In this document: piece after piece, positions 21,725-31,068 of the stretch
How positions within the stretch are numbered: position 1 is the first letter of the stretch
How the letters are laid out: each line of letters begins with the position of its first letter
Notes under the pieces: generated by a model
Seen by the model: the letters and a program-made list of their open reading frames with translations, nothing else
The model's database searches: none
Told to the model about the DNA's origin: nothing
Translations under genes and position numbers: made by a program
Assembly (NCBI GenBank): GCA_008477525.1
Contig: SPDT01000002.1
Span: forward strand, 3,472,001 to 3,536,000
DNA from: Hypomyces perniciosus
Lineage: Eukaryota > Ascomycota > Sordariomycetes > Hypocreales > Hypocreaceae
Direction of reading: 5' to 3'
DNA length: 64,000 bases

Positions 21725-22433
21725 TTCCGTCGCCCGCTGCAGAATGTTTAATTTACCGCATACGCGATCCAACGCGCCCAACTCGTGTCACGCGTTTTGG
21801 TGACGATCCCGCACCCCCGCTGACAGACGTTAGGGCACAGCCGTCTATAGTCAGCCAGGTATCTTGCAACCAAAGCCATCATCTTGACCCGGCCCAGAAT
21901 TTACATTATATTTACCGGCCTAGCGAGAAGCTAATTTTGTAGCTACTAATGGGGTTACCTAATAAGATTAATCATAGAACATGTGTAACGTGGGTGACGG
22001 TTACCTGAGTAGGAACAACCCGTGGCGGTGTTAAGAAATACTTGCTTGACAGTTATGGATAGGCGGGTTATTGCAGTACCCCTTATCTGGCGCATATAGG
22101 GTAGTCAACTCGCATAACACGTTGAATAACAAATCGTCGCAATTGTACGAAATACGGCATTCAATACAAAATACTCACTGGTCACGCTAGTCACAACAGT
22201 TTTGTTGAATATGCCTTGCTCGGAGCATTTGACTGGTATCAATTCCGTCATGGGTCGAGCTATAGTTATCTCCAAATCGCGCCGTTTAAGTAGCAAGGAG
22301 CGCCATCTTGGTGACTACCCAGTAGCGTGCTTTCGAGATTGTGTGCCCACAGATAACCCCAGATCAACATTGACTCTGTTCCGCTCGGAAGCCAATCGAC
22401 TCTCAACTATTTTTATCCACTTTCGCCAGCCGA
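21725..22433. other. Intergenic, no gene seen
   Basis: Short open frames on both strands lack recognisable domains. This is the sequence into which MULE-1 inserted, running to the MITE. Confidence 0.4.
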
Positions 22434-22435
22434 TA

Positions 22436-22841
22436 CAGTAGCGGCCGAAACCAGTGTCCGCCATTTGTGTCTTTAGAAACTCTCTGGGCACGGACCAGAC
22501 ATAAGCTTAACAAAAGCCATAAACGGCTTTTTAATGTTATACATTGGGATTTTGATCCGTCTTACTCCTGAAAGTCAGAAACAGCAACTTTAAAATATAG
22601 CGCATATGGATCTAAGGGTTTTTTCTATTAATAGAGAGTTTAGAGCAGCTTTCGGCTGTTTCTTGCCGTTCCCTTTTATATGATAATGGCGAAATTGGTC
22701 TACTGTAATATTAGGTAGACATTAAGAAGGCACGGTTGGGCTGCGTTTATAGAAGTATCGGCTACGAAAATTAGAGGCGTGGTCTGTGCCCAGAAACTTT
22801 CTATATTGACAAATCGTGGACACTCGTTTCGGCCTTTACTG
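22436..22841 (+). mobile_element. MITE copy A (406 bp), TA-flanked
   Basis: The element begins cagtagcggccgaaac and ends gtttcggcctttactg, with TA on both sides. The terminal inverted repeats extend, imperfectly, for about 58 bases to a ctgggcac block. It has no coding capacity. A diverged copy lies inverted at 56682-57142, sharing both ends and the internal core (aaagcc..ggctttttaatgtt; ggctgtttcttgccgttccc). TA duplication and non-coding interior suggest mobilisation by a Tc1/mariner transposase. Confidence 0.85.
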
Positions 22842-22983
22842 TACCATGAGTAAGTAGCAATTTTAAGTGTATGCTTCTTTATTGTGGTGTGACAAAGGTA
22901 TGGTATTGTAGATAGTAGATTTGTATATAGTAGATCAACATTATGATAGCATTATGACCATACTCAACTATACAGTTATGGAC

Positions 22984-23021
22984 AGTGACACCGTTAGGTG
23001 TAGACAAGCCGAAGGTTTGGC
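22984..23021 (+). other. Paired-hairpin motif, copy 1
   Basis: Two adjacent stem-loops are predicted: acacc-gtta-ggtgt, then caagcc-gaa-ggtttg, joined by aga. A second copy lies about 139 bases downstream. Function unknown; it sits in a repeat that recurs in part near 26.7 kb. Confidence 0.55.
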
Positions 23022-23121
23022 TACCAGAAGAGTAGAAGTAAGACTTCGTCCATCCGTAAGATAGTAGGACAGTAGATGATCATCCTCATAGTAGTAGATA
23101 CCTCAACACTATATAGTTGGA

Positions 23122-23160
23122 GTCACTTGCACCGCAGGTGCAGACAAGCCGAAGGTTTGG
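23122..23160 (+). other. Paired-hairpin motif, copy 2
   Basis: Same layout as 22984-23021, with first stem gcacc-gca-ggtgc and identical second stem caagcc-gaa-ggtttg. The first-stem closing pair changes from A-T to G-C between copies, which keeps the stem. Confidence 0.55.
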
Positions 23161-23380
23161 ATGCCAGACATAGGGAGCGATGAGCGACCGTCACAGTCCA
23201 TCCATAGGAGGGAAACAAGGGAACGAAGTGACCAAGTGTGCTGAACACATACAGTCTAGGACTACAGACCCAAATACAATCCGCATAGGACTACAATTCC
23301 CCTTACCCGACGCGCAGCGGAGGCAAACGAGTGCAACGAGTTGGAAAGACTTTAGACTTTCCCTTAATCTTGGTAAGGGG

Positions 23381-23446
23381 AATCAGGACCCAAAGACCCA
23401 GAATCTAATTGGTTCCTACCTCACGGCGGGCTCCACCCAGTCGTGT
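23381..23446 (+). repeat. Direct repeat R, copy 1 (66 bp)
   Basis: A 66-bp block starting aatcaggacccaaagaccca recurs at 26705-26770 with few differences. Both copies are followed at about 150 bp by a weaker shared block (gtcggccaccagac, then agtataaag). The copies flank the amine oxidase gene in the same orientation. The repeat may derive from an old retroelement leader, but no terminal structure proves it. Confidence 0.8.
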
Positions 23447-24800
23447 TACATAAGCGTCACCTCCCAGGCAGAGGAGGGACCGCCATACATAAGAGCGTTC
23501 AAGTGGACAGGAAGGACACTAGCCGTTTCAGGTCACGAGGCGACCAGCAACTCAGGGAACCGCACGACAAGTGCAACCCGACTTTTGGGTCGGACACCAG
23601 ACACAGACGTCGGCCACCAGACGTTGAAAAAGTATAAAGGATGGGAATCTGCCACTTTTGCCAGGAGGCATACTGACACGGGAGTGTTCTACAGTGATTT
23701 TGAATCTCCATCTCGACAGAGTGCGGGAGCATACATTGGGTGACCACTTCTTCCTCTCTTTCTTTTCGCGGTTGGGACGCGTCACTAACTGGTGCAGAAC
23801 CATGCCGTGCCTTCGATCAATCACGCGAGAGACGTGCGCGTTTTACATTTCATATGGCCCTGCCGATGATGAATCGTTTGACGATGTCGGAAGACTTGTA
23901 CGAGAGGCGGTCAAGGGAATGCCGGGCTTCATGGCTGGGGAGACAGAGCGCGATGGCAAGAGGGTTGTTGACATTATCCTATGCACGCCCAAGGTAGTGC
24001 TGTGGGTACAGTGATTTCGATGACGAGGTGGCAGAACAATGGTGCGCGCGGGAGCATATGCGATGCTGAATCATTATCTGCATGTTCTTTAATCCCATCT
24101 CTAATCTCAGAACATGTCCAGTATCGGAGACTGTCATTACCAGTATCGATCCATGGCTGACGAGATACGCCGCTCTCCACCTCAATTTAACCACGTTGGC
24201 AACACAGGGGACTGCCCAGCACGTACAGTTGTCAGATTTGACGAAACACAACTAGGATCAAATGCAGAGTTACTATTTGCACGATACTTTCTAGTATATA
24301 GTAGCAATTAAAATATAATTAGTGTGATTAAGCATAGCAGTAAATACAGCTTTAAATGCACTGATTGCTTCGTGTAGTATTAAGAAGTGTCGGGTGCTAA
24401 GTACCATGTGAGCTGTTGATAGCAAAGTTCTGAAGGCGTCCATTTGCTGACTGCGGTAGGTCTGACGGTATTTATAGGGAGTGCACCTCCAGTTTTAGGT
24501 GGTTATTTATTAGGGGGCGTGGGCGGCCTCTACTTCGTACCATGTAGCCTATAATTGGCTAGAGTTGGGTACTTCTCTTCCTTACCGCGGTTGGACGAAG
24601 TCTCATAATACAACCTAGTAATACTCCGTACCATAACATTGTAATCCGCCGAATAGCAAGACTCAAACTAGACCCGCCAGTCTGACAGCTTTATATTATG
24701 TCCTTGGCGCACCCTGTCAGCATGCAATTTAACTACCAGTCCTCTCACTCTGGCTGTGTATTTATTATTTGGTTCTGCAGACTACACCATTCGAAGTCCA
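23447..24800. other. Repeat remnants, one unassigned ORF, and amine oxidase upstream region
   Basis: The rest of repeat R runs to about 23650. A 70-codon open frame from an ATG at 23802 to 24014 (CAFYISYGPADDESF, then GMPGFMAGETERDGK) could be an exon of a host gene, but I do not recognise it. From 24020 to 24800 I see no gene; the last few hundred bases are the upstream region of the amine oxidase. Confidence 0.3.
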
Positions 24801-26213
24801 ATGGCCAGCCTTCAGGATATAACGTATGACTGCATTATTGTTGGCGCAGGCTACTCTGGTCTCGCAGCTGCCAAACAACTCATCGAGCATGAATCGTCGC
24901 TCAATATACTCGTCCTCGAGGCGCGCGACCGGGTTGGTGGCCGCGCCAAAACGATTGATCTCGACAATGGCCGTTACTGGGACGTCGGAGGCTCTTTTCT
25001 CGGCGTAGGGCAAAGCAACATGTATGGCCTAGCCCGGGAATACGGGGTTGAGACGTTTGCGATACCGTCTCGCGGCAAACTTGTCCTCTGCGGACGTGCA
25101 CGGAAGTATTCGGGCTTGATTCCGCCACTGCGGATCTGGGAAACAATTGATGCCGGTCTCCTCTTGGCCAAACTGGAAAAATTAGTCCGCCAGATCGACG
25201 TCGAGGCACCATGGAAACACCGTAAAGCCAAGGCTTGGGACAAAATGACAGCTGAGGCCTGGACGCGCCAAAACTCGTGGACAGACGCAGCGCGAGCGAC
25301 AATGGAAATGGCATTTCAGGCTGTTTTCGGAAAGCCAAGCAGCGAAATCTCGCTCCTTCACGCCCTCTTTGTCTTCCGGACATGTGGCAGCGTAACGGCG
25401 TGCCTGAATTCCGACGGCGGGCTGCAGCAAGACATGATGAAGGGGGGAGCGGCCGTCATCGCCAACAAGATCCAACAGGCCATTGGCGGCGACAGCGTTG
25501 TAAGACTGAACGAAGCCGTGTCGAGTGTGGATTACAATCAAGACGACCCTACATGTGCCGTCACCGCCACAACCACAAGCGCCAAGTACCAAGCAAAGCG
25601 TGTCATCTTTGCCATCCAGCCCAACTTTGCTGCCAAAGTCCAGTTCAATCCACCCCTACCGGCCGACAAGGCAATCTTGCTAGAGGACATACAGTTGGGT
25701 GCCTACTCCAAGGTCTTCGCCACGTACCAGCGGCCCTTTTGGCGGGACCGCGGCCTACGTGGGGAGTGCACAAACCTCGAGGGATTCCTCACAGTTACAT
25801 TCGATGCTACCCTGCCAGACGCGGGATCCGAAGGCAAGCTAATGGCCTTTGTTGTAGGAAGCAAAGCTCGCGAGTTTGCAACCAAGTCTGACGATGAGCG
25901 CAAACGTATCTCGCTAGACGAGTTTGCGAGTCTATTGGGCCAGGAAGCTTTAGAGCCGCAGGACTTTTTCTATCACTCCATGATTCACGAGGATTGGTCG
26001 GGAGGATGTCCCCTTGCTTCCCCACCACCGGGAACATGGACTGCTCGCGGCGATTGGATTCGCAAGCCTGTTGGACCAATCCATTGGGCTGGGACGGAAA
26101 CGTCAACGCGTTTCTACGGGTACATGGACGGTGCCGTGGAGGCTGGACGGCGGGCTGCAAGGGAGGTTGTCGAGGTGTTGGGACATGAAAATAGTCAGTC
26201 GAGCCAGAAGTGA
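24801..26213 (+). CDS. Flavin monoamine oxidase (MAO-type)
   Basis: This is a 470-residue intact single-exon amine oxidase, which oxidises amines to imine/aldehyde plus ammonia and H2O2 using FAD. The dinucleotide fold CIIVGAGYSGLAAAK (residues 11-25) leads to LEARDRVGGR (39-48). SKVFATY carries the lysine near the flavin. Near the C-terminus are DWSGGC (Cys about 403), where animal MAO A/B attaches FAD covalently, and HWAGTETSTRF..GYMDGAVEAG, the FAD-closing signature. The ATG at 24801 (MASLQDI) is preferred to the upstream in-frame ATG at 24756, which adds 15 residues unlike family N-termini. There is no signal peptide or tail anchor. It is flanked by direct repeat R copies and is more GC-rich than its surroundings. 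Confidence 0.92.
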   Translation: MASLQDITYDCIIVGAGYSGLAAAKQLIEHESSLNILVLEARDRVGGRAKTIDLDNGRYWDVGGSFLGVGQSNMYGLAREYGVETFAIPSRGKLVLCGRARKYSGLIPPLRIWETIDAGLLLAKLEKLVRQIDVEAPWKHRKAKAWDKMTAEAWTRQNSWTDAARATMEMAFQAVFGKPSSEISLLHALFVFRTCGSVTACLNSDGGLQQDMMKGGAAVIANKIQQAIGGDSVVRLNEAVSSVDYNQDDPTCAVTATTTSAKYQAKRVIFAIQPNFAAKVQFNPPLPADKAILLEDIQLGAYSKVFATYQRPFWRDRGLRGECTNLEGFLTVTFDATLPDAGSEGKLMAFVVGSKAREFATKSDDERKRISLDEFASLLGQEALEPQDFFYHSMIHEDWSGGCPLASPPPGTWTARGDWIRKPVGPIHWAGTETSTRFYGYMDGAVEAGRRAAREVVEVLGHENSQSSQK

Positions 26214-26704
26214 GTTGGGGCTAATGCGCTGAGAACCGATGTTGGGACTGGATACTATGGTGTTAGCTTCCAACTGAAAAGATATGTATTATCGTCTTGT
26301 TTAATAAGATAGAAAGCTGTATTTAATATAATAGTAGGAATGTATAGTATAGGGTCTACATGACCCGGAGACATGAATCCGCTTTGGAAGCTGGACTGCT
26401 TGAGGTGGAGAGATACAAGGCCAGACATGGTCATGAAGTCTTATCTAAAGGCCAGTTAGCGTGGTCTAACAAGGACCGACGTCATTTCGACAAAGTTCTT
26501 TACGTGATAAAGTTGCAAATCCTGTGGAAGAATGTAGCCTTGAATAAAAAGGGTCTACCGCGGACTACTACGTCAAGTGCTAATCATCCAACTACCTTCA
26601 CGCACCCCCAGAAACACAGGCACACAACACCAATATGGAGGGACCCTGTATTTCCTAGTGGATATCGTCGTAGGCAACTAATTTGGCGCAAACTCACTCA
26701 ATGT
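26214..26704. other. Spacer between amine oxidase and repeat R copy 2
   Basis: No supported gene. A 142-codon open frame at 26360-26788 runs into repeat R and has no recognisable domain. Confidence 0.35.
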
Positions 26705-26770
26705 AATCAGGACCCAAAGACCCAGAATCTAACTGGTTCCTACTACACGGCGGGCTCCACCCAGTCATGT
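26705..26770 (+). repeat. Direct repeat R, copy 2 (66 bp)
   Basis: This block matches 23381-23446. The following 170 bases contain tgtcggccaccagaca and gagtataaag, which match the sequence after copy 1 and show that both are parts of a longer diverged repeat. Confidence 0.8.
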
Positions 26771-27044
26771 CTTTGTAAGCCGAAGTGACCAACGGGAAAC
26801 GAGAGCCATGGTAAGTGCGTCAGTGGCAGGGACAAGCCACACGCCGTTGGGTCCCGGCATAAAACACTAGGGACCGGACACAGTCCTACCACACTGCACG
26901 TGTGTCGGCCACCAGACACAAAAGTAAGCAGAGTATAAAGAAGAATTCTTTCCACGAGAGTGAGTTGGAGAAACTCTCCCTTCTACATCTACACTTTCTA
27001 GGAAACACAAGACTTGGAGTCGTTACACCACAGAGACCACTGGC

Positions 27045-27709
27045 GTGTCTCTTACTTTCACTTATACCATGATGAGTGGTTCAAAGTCGGATGCAGGATC
27101 GAGCGGGAGTGAGACGGTGAGTGGGTTCTCTCCTATCCCTGAGGAGATAGTATCGACAGAGATGGAGTGTTATGATTCAGAGCAATGTCCTTGTGCCCGT
27201 TGCGGGCGGTGTTATCGAGTGGCATGGTACCAGCTTGAGCTTGAGACTATGATTGGGGTAGAGCCCTATGTACTATTAGATGTTGTGCAGCGGGAGACCG
27301 AACTGGCCCTGTGGAAATACCCGGAGGAGGGTTGGTCTTTTGCCTTTGTGGATGGTCTACGGACTCTGAGGAGGATGGAGGACACAAGAAGAAACGAGAG
27401 TTTCGTATGTTCGTAGCAGTAGGTGCGGAGTGTACTCAGTCGCGGTTGACAGAGGGGCTTCAGACAAGCCTTAGTAGTGTTGAGGGTGTAAGTGGCCGGA
27501 CCATCAGGCTCCATGATTTGACTGAGGCATGCAGAAATGCAGTTGTGAAAGGCAGTCTCTCGCTCTTCAGATACTTTACAGATGAATCTCTGCGGGAGAT
27601 GGATACAGGCATGGGAGTGAAAAAGGGAAGGAAGTCAAATGTGATGTTTGGAGATGTCAATAAAGTCAGGCAGAGACTGTCTCTGCCTGACTTTCTAGGG
27701 TTGGGTTAG
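27045..27709 (+). pseudogene. Unrecognised Cys-containing protein, split frame
   Basis: Two overlapping plus frames look like one coding region. The first (27045-27416) has an acidic Ser-rich start and a cysteine cluster CPCARCGRC near residues 49-57. The second (about 27311-27709) ends ..RQRLSLPDFLGLG. Switching frames between about 27350 and 27420 needs a frameshift or a short intron; a possible acceptor (gtagcag) lies near 27414-27420. I recognise no family. Its position just after repeat R copy 2 suggests it may belong to a mobile element. It is uncertain whether it is functional. Confidence 0.35.
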
Positions 27710-27769
27710 GCTATATTTTGCTGCCCAAGCTATTCCGCCCTAGTGTTATCTAGCTATCTAGTTTAGTTA

Positions 27770-28020
27770 CACTTTAAGTAAAGAGATAAAGGTAAGTAAA
27801 GGTAAAGGTAAAAGTAAAGTATAAAGGTAAAGAGTAAAGGTAAAGGAAAAATAAAAGGATAGGTGATAGAGGATATAAGTAAAGATAGCAAATAGGAAAG
27901 ATAGGAAAATAGGAAAATAGGAAAGTAGGAAAGTAGGAAAATAAGAAAATAGGAAAGAATAAAGAAAAAAAGAGATAAAGTATAATAAAGGAAAGAAAGG
28001 AAGGAAAGGAAAAGATACTG
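27770..28020. repeat. Purine-rich low-complexity tract
   Basis: Degenerate ggtaaa and ggaaaata repeats make an almost pure purine strand for about 250 bases. A pyrimidine-rich segment (cctttcctttcc, 28078-28130) follows, so the two could pair or form unusual DNA structure. Confidence 0.8.
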
Positions 28021-28058
28021 TTTTTAGTTAAAACGGTTTTTCTGGGCCTGGCTAGCTA

Positions 28059-28600
28059 GTGATACGCATAAAAGCGTCTCCTTCCCTTTCCTTTCCTTTC
28101 CTTCCCCCTTTATCCTTTATTCTCTCCTTTCCACCCCATTGTGTATCAGCTAGCCAGCTAGGATCCTTAGATCTAGGAATTTCCCTAGCTATAGAAACTG
28201 CTGATTGGGCCCTAGTCTTAGCTAGGGTTAGTCCAATAAGGCTGTCTAGCCATTTAGCTGCTGTTGGTCCTATAAGCTGCTGTAGCTCTTTATAAAGCTT
28301 AGCAGTGGTTTTTTCCATAAGACCACCAGCTAAGAGGATAATAGGCCTAAAAGAAGTACCTAGGGCGCTGTATTTACAGCGTTTTTCCTCGGCTGCCTCT
28401 GTAAGTGTGGGTCTTCTTTAGCTGATGCCTTATTAATAGCCACTACCTGGATATCGTAATAGTAGCGGCTAGTGCCTAAGGTAATAGCGAAATCAGCCCT
28501 GTTAAAAAGGAGGGCTAAAAAGCAAGGATTTTAGTGTATTTGGATAACCTTCCTATTCTGGCTAGACCCGGAATTAGGCCCGACGCTAGGACCGAGTTCC
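28059..28600 (-). pseudogene. Degenerate repeat-type ORF on minus strand, unassigned
   Basis: An 88-codon open stretch (28318-28059) reads EKTTAKLYKELQQLIGPTAA, and its upstream minus-strand frame continues to about 28600 with interrupted pieces such as RADFAITLGTSRYYYDIQVV. The composition and interruptions suggest the C-terminal end of a decayed mobile-element protein, possibly a reverse-transcriptase-linked one. I cannot name the family with confidence. Confidence 0.3.
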
Positions 28601-29139
28601 CAGAGGAACTCCGGTGTAAGTCAGGAAATTTCTATTATCTTCAACAATAACAATTAAGCTAGGACCAGCTACCCCGCCTACCCTAGACTCAATACAATGG
28701 CTATAATGGCTATTGTAAACATTACTTCCCTCCTATAACACTAGGTCTTAGCACCTTGTGTTAACGTTTTTGCATGCAATACTACTAATACACTAACAGT
28801 ATACTAAAACCTCTGCTTGCAATAGCCTTAGAGCCTATAAGCAGCGGTTCCTTTAACCTAAAAACATATACACCTAAGAAACTACAGCAGAAAGCAAGGA
28901 ATATTATCTTTGCAGGGGCAGAAATAGAACTCTGCATTAACACTATCACTGCTAAGCCTAGTATTAAGCTAGGGGAAGGCCAGTATATTGAAAGTGTTAA
29001 AATAACAAGGTTATACTGAACCTCATTTATGTGTGGCTTCTAGGAAGCGGCACACAATGCAGCAATAAGGAAACGACTGAGAGTTTACTGGGTAAACAAT
29101 AGACTAAACAATTAAATTGTAACTAATTTAATAGCTAGA
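28601..29139. other. Decayed coding-like sequence
   Basis: A plus-strand reading near 28870-29010 (PKKLQQKARNIIFAGAEIEL) is open for about 45 codons before stops. No family is recognised. It directly precedes the RIP-decayed gypsy LTR. Confidence 0.25.
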
Positions 29140-29543
29140 TGTCACGACCCGACCATATCGAAGACCAGGTCACGGGGACATGGGAGAATATCGGTTACAC
29201 TAACCAATCATCATAAAGTGATCACCGCGCTAAGAGTAATCACTTAAACGCTTACTACACTAAAAAGTGTAATCCTTTACTCGATTACCGCGCTATTATA
29301 GTAATCGCAGCGACACTTACTGGGATATTAGTAATTATATATAGATTTTTTTATATATATAACTGGTTTATTACTTATTTAATATAGTTATTTAAATAGT
29401 CGTTAATAATTGCATTTACTAGAACTGCTTGTTTTATAGAATTATAACTATATTACCCTATTTAGTATTTATCCTTAACCTTTTTATTAACATAAACCCA
29501 TAAACCTTGGTTTATCCTTTAAGAATTAACCCAGATTATTATA
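29140..29543 (+). repeat. Gypsy-type LTR, RIP-decayed copy
   Basis: It starts tgtcacgacccgacc and aligns over its full 404 bp with the solo LTR at 50474-50881. The differences run overwhelmingly C-to-T or G-to-A in CpA/TpG context, for example gtgatc to gtaatc and ctca to ctta. The 3' end has decayed from ggatcgtcaca to agattattata. Confidence 0.88.
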
Positions 29544-30919
29544 TATTAACGACTTTTATTTAAAAGGCTACTAAAAATCCTAAGTAATATTACAAGTATA
29601 TCTATTGCAGCGTCCTCTTTTAATAACCTTAATACTTTACCCTTTATTCTACCTCCTCGCTAAAGGCAGGATAACAATAAAGATAATAATATAAATAGAA
29701 GTGAAAATAAGGATAAAGTTAATAAAATAGAATAACTATATATCTATATAAAGGAAGCCTTCTAATATATAGAAGCCAACTATATAAAATAAGAGCAACA
29801 CTATCAGTATTTAGTTACTGAAAACGCTAAGCTTAATTAAATAATTTATTAATAGTAAGCGACTATTATAGACTTACAGAATTAAGCGCTGCCTACACTT
29901 AACCTAAATCTTATACTAAACTATAAAGGGAATTAACCTTTAAGGGATTTAAGGGAATTACTTAAAATGTAACCTTTTAAACATTTTAATAGAAGCACTA
30001 TAACACTTTAACTATTTTTCACTTAATTATATAATTATTTTACCTACTTTTTAATTAACTTTAATATAAAGACTAGTAAAGTCTTTTTAGCTGCTAGATA
30101 ATTTAAAGGGAATGCTTTAAAGTGGTTTAAACCTACTTAAAGGGATTTCTTTAATAATAAAAGCAAAGCTAATAAATAAATATAGTTTATATTCGCTAGC
30201 TATAATTAGTTTAAGGAAAAACTAAAGAATATCTTTAATAATATTAATAAAGAATATACTATAGAAAATAAATTTATAAACTTAATCTAGAAAGGAAGAT
30301 ACTTTAACTATACTATATACTTTAAAAACTATACTTTTAAGGTTAAATAAAAAAACTCTGCTTTTATTAAATGCTTTTATAATAGATTTAAGCTGGAAAT
30401 TAAAAGGGAAGCCTATAAGTTTTCTTGCGATAAAGGTATTATTAAGTTTATTAAGAAATATATAAATACAGATAATTTACTTTATAAACTTTATTTAAAT
30501 GTAAAGAAAAGATAATAGTAATCTAAATAAGTTTATAAATATTAAAGATATATAAATTAAAGTAAAAAGCAATAAGAATATATCGCTAGCTTTAATAATA
30601 AAAGATTTAATTAAATAGATTTAGATACTATTTAGAAGGGAAAGGGAAAGGTTATCTGTTATAACTGTAATAAACTAGGATACTTTTTAAGGGACTGTAA
30701 AGCTTTATGAAAAACAAGAACTAATAAACTTTAAAAACTTGCGCTAAAACCTAGATAAAAGGTTAATATAGTTTTAAAAACTATTAATTATATATTACTT
30801 AATTAAACTGTATATTATAATAATAGCTGCCTTGCTTATTAATCTAGTAAAGATAGAAGTAAATAGTACCTAAAATAACCTAAAAAGATATTTATAATAA
30901 ATTAAAGGGGATATTAATT
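29544..30919 (+). mobile_element. LTR-retrotransposon gag region (Ty3/gypsy type), RIP-decayed
   Basis: This lies downstream of the LTR at 29140. A gag-like frame with many stops runs from about 29960; KFKGNALKWF near 30100 matches the capsid F.G.A..W motif. A zinc knuckle at 30657-30698 reads C-x2-C-x4-Y-x4-C, so the expected histidine codon CAC has become TAC, a CpA-to-TpA change. The element is cut at 30919 by MULE-2 and continues after 33716 until the copia LTR near 34637. No second LTR is found, so the 3' part is lost or unrecognisable. Confidence 0.75.
30912..30919. repeat. Left target-site duplication of MULE-2
   Basis: tattaatt abuts the left terminal inverted repeat and recurs at 33709-33716 directly after the right one. 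Confidence 0.85.
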
Positions 30920-31011
30920 GAGTAGTGCTATTCATACAGATAAAAATTGCTATTCATACAGATGGTCCGTGCGCCACCCGCAAAAATCTCCCCACAGCTC
31001 CTTACCCTCTG
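30920..31011 (+). repeat. MULE-2 left terminal inverted repeat (92 bp)
   Basis: It begins gagtagtgctattcatacag. Its reverse complement matches 33617-33708 at 90 of 92 positions; both differences are C/T. Confidence 0.92.
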
Positions 31012-31068
31012 CAACTTAAACCATAGCAACAACACCACCACAACAACATTATCAGCGCCGTTACGATA

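Noticed and set aside
24756..24800. Upstream in-frame ATG for the amine oxidase
   Set aside because: It adds 15 residues (MYLLFGSADYTIRSP) that do not resemble amine oxidase N-termini; the ATG at 24801 gives a standard start just before the FAD fold.
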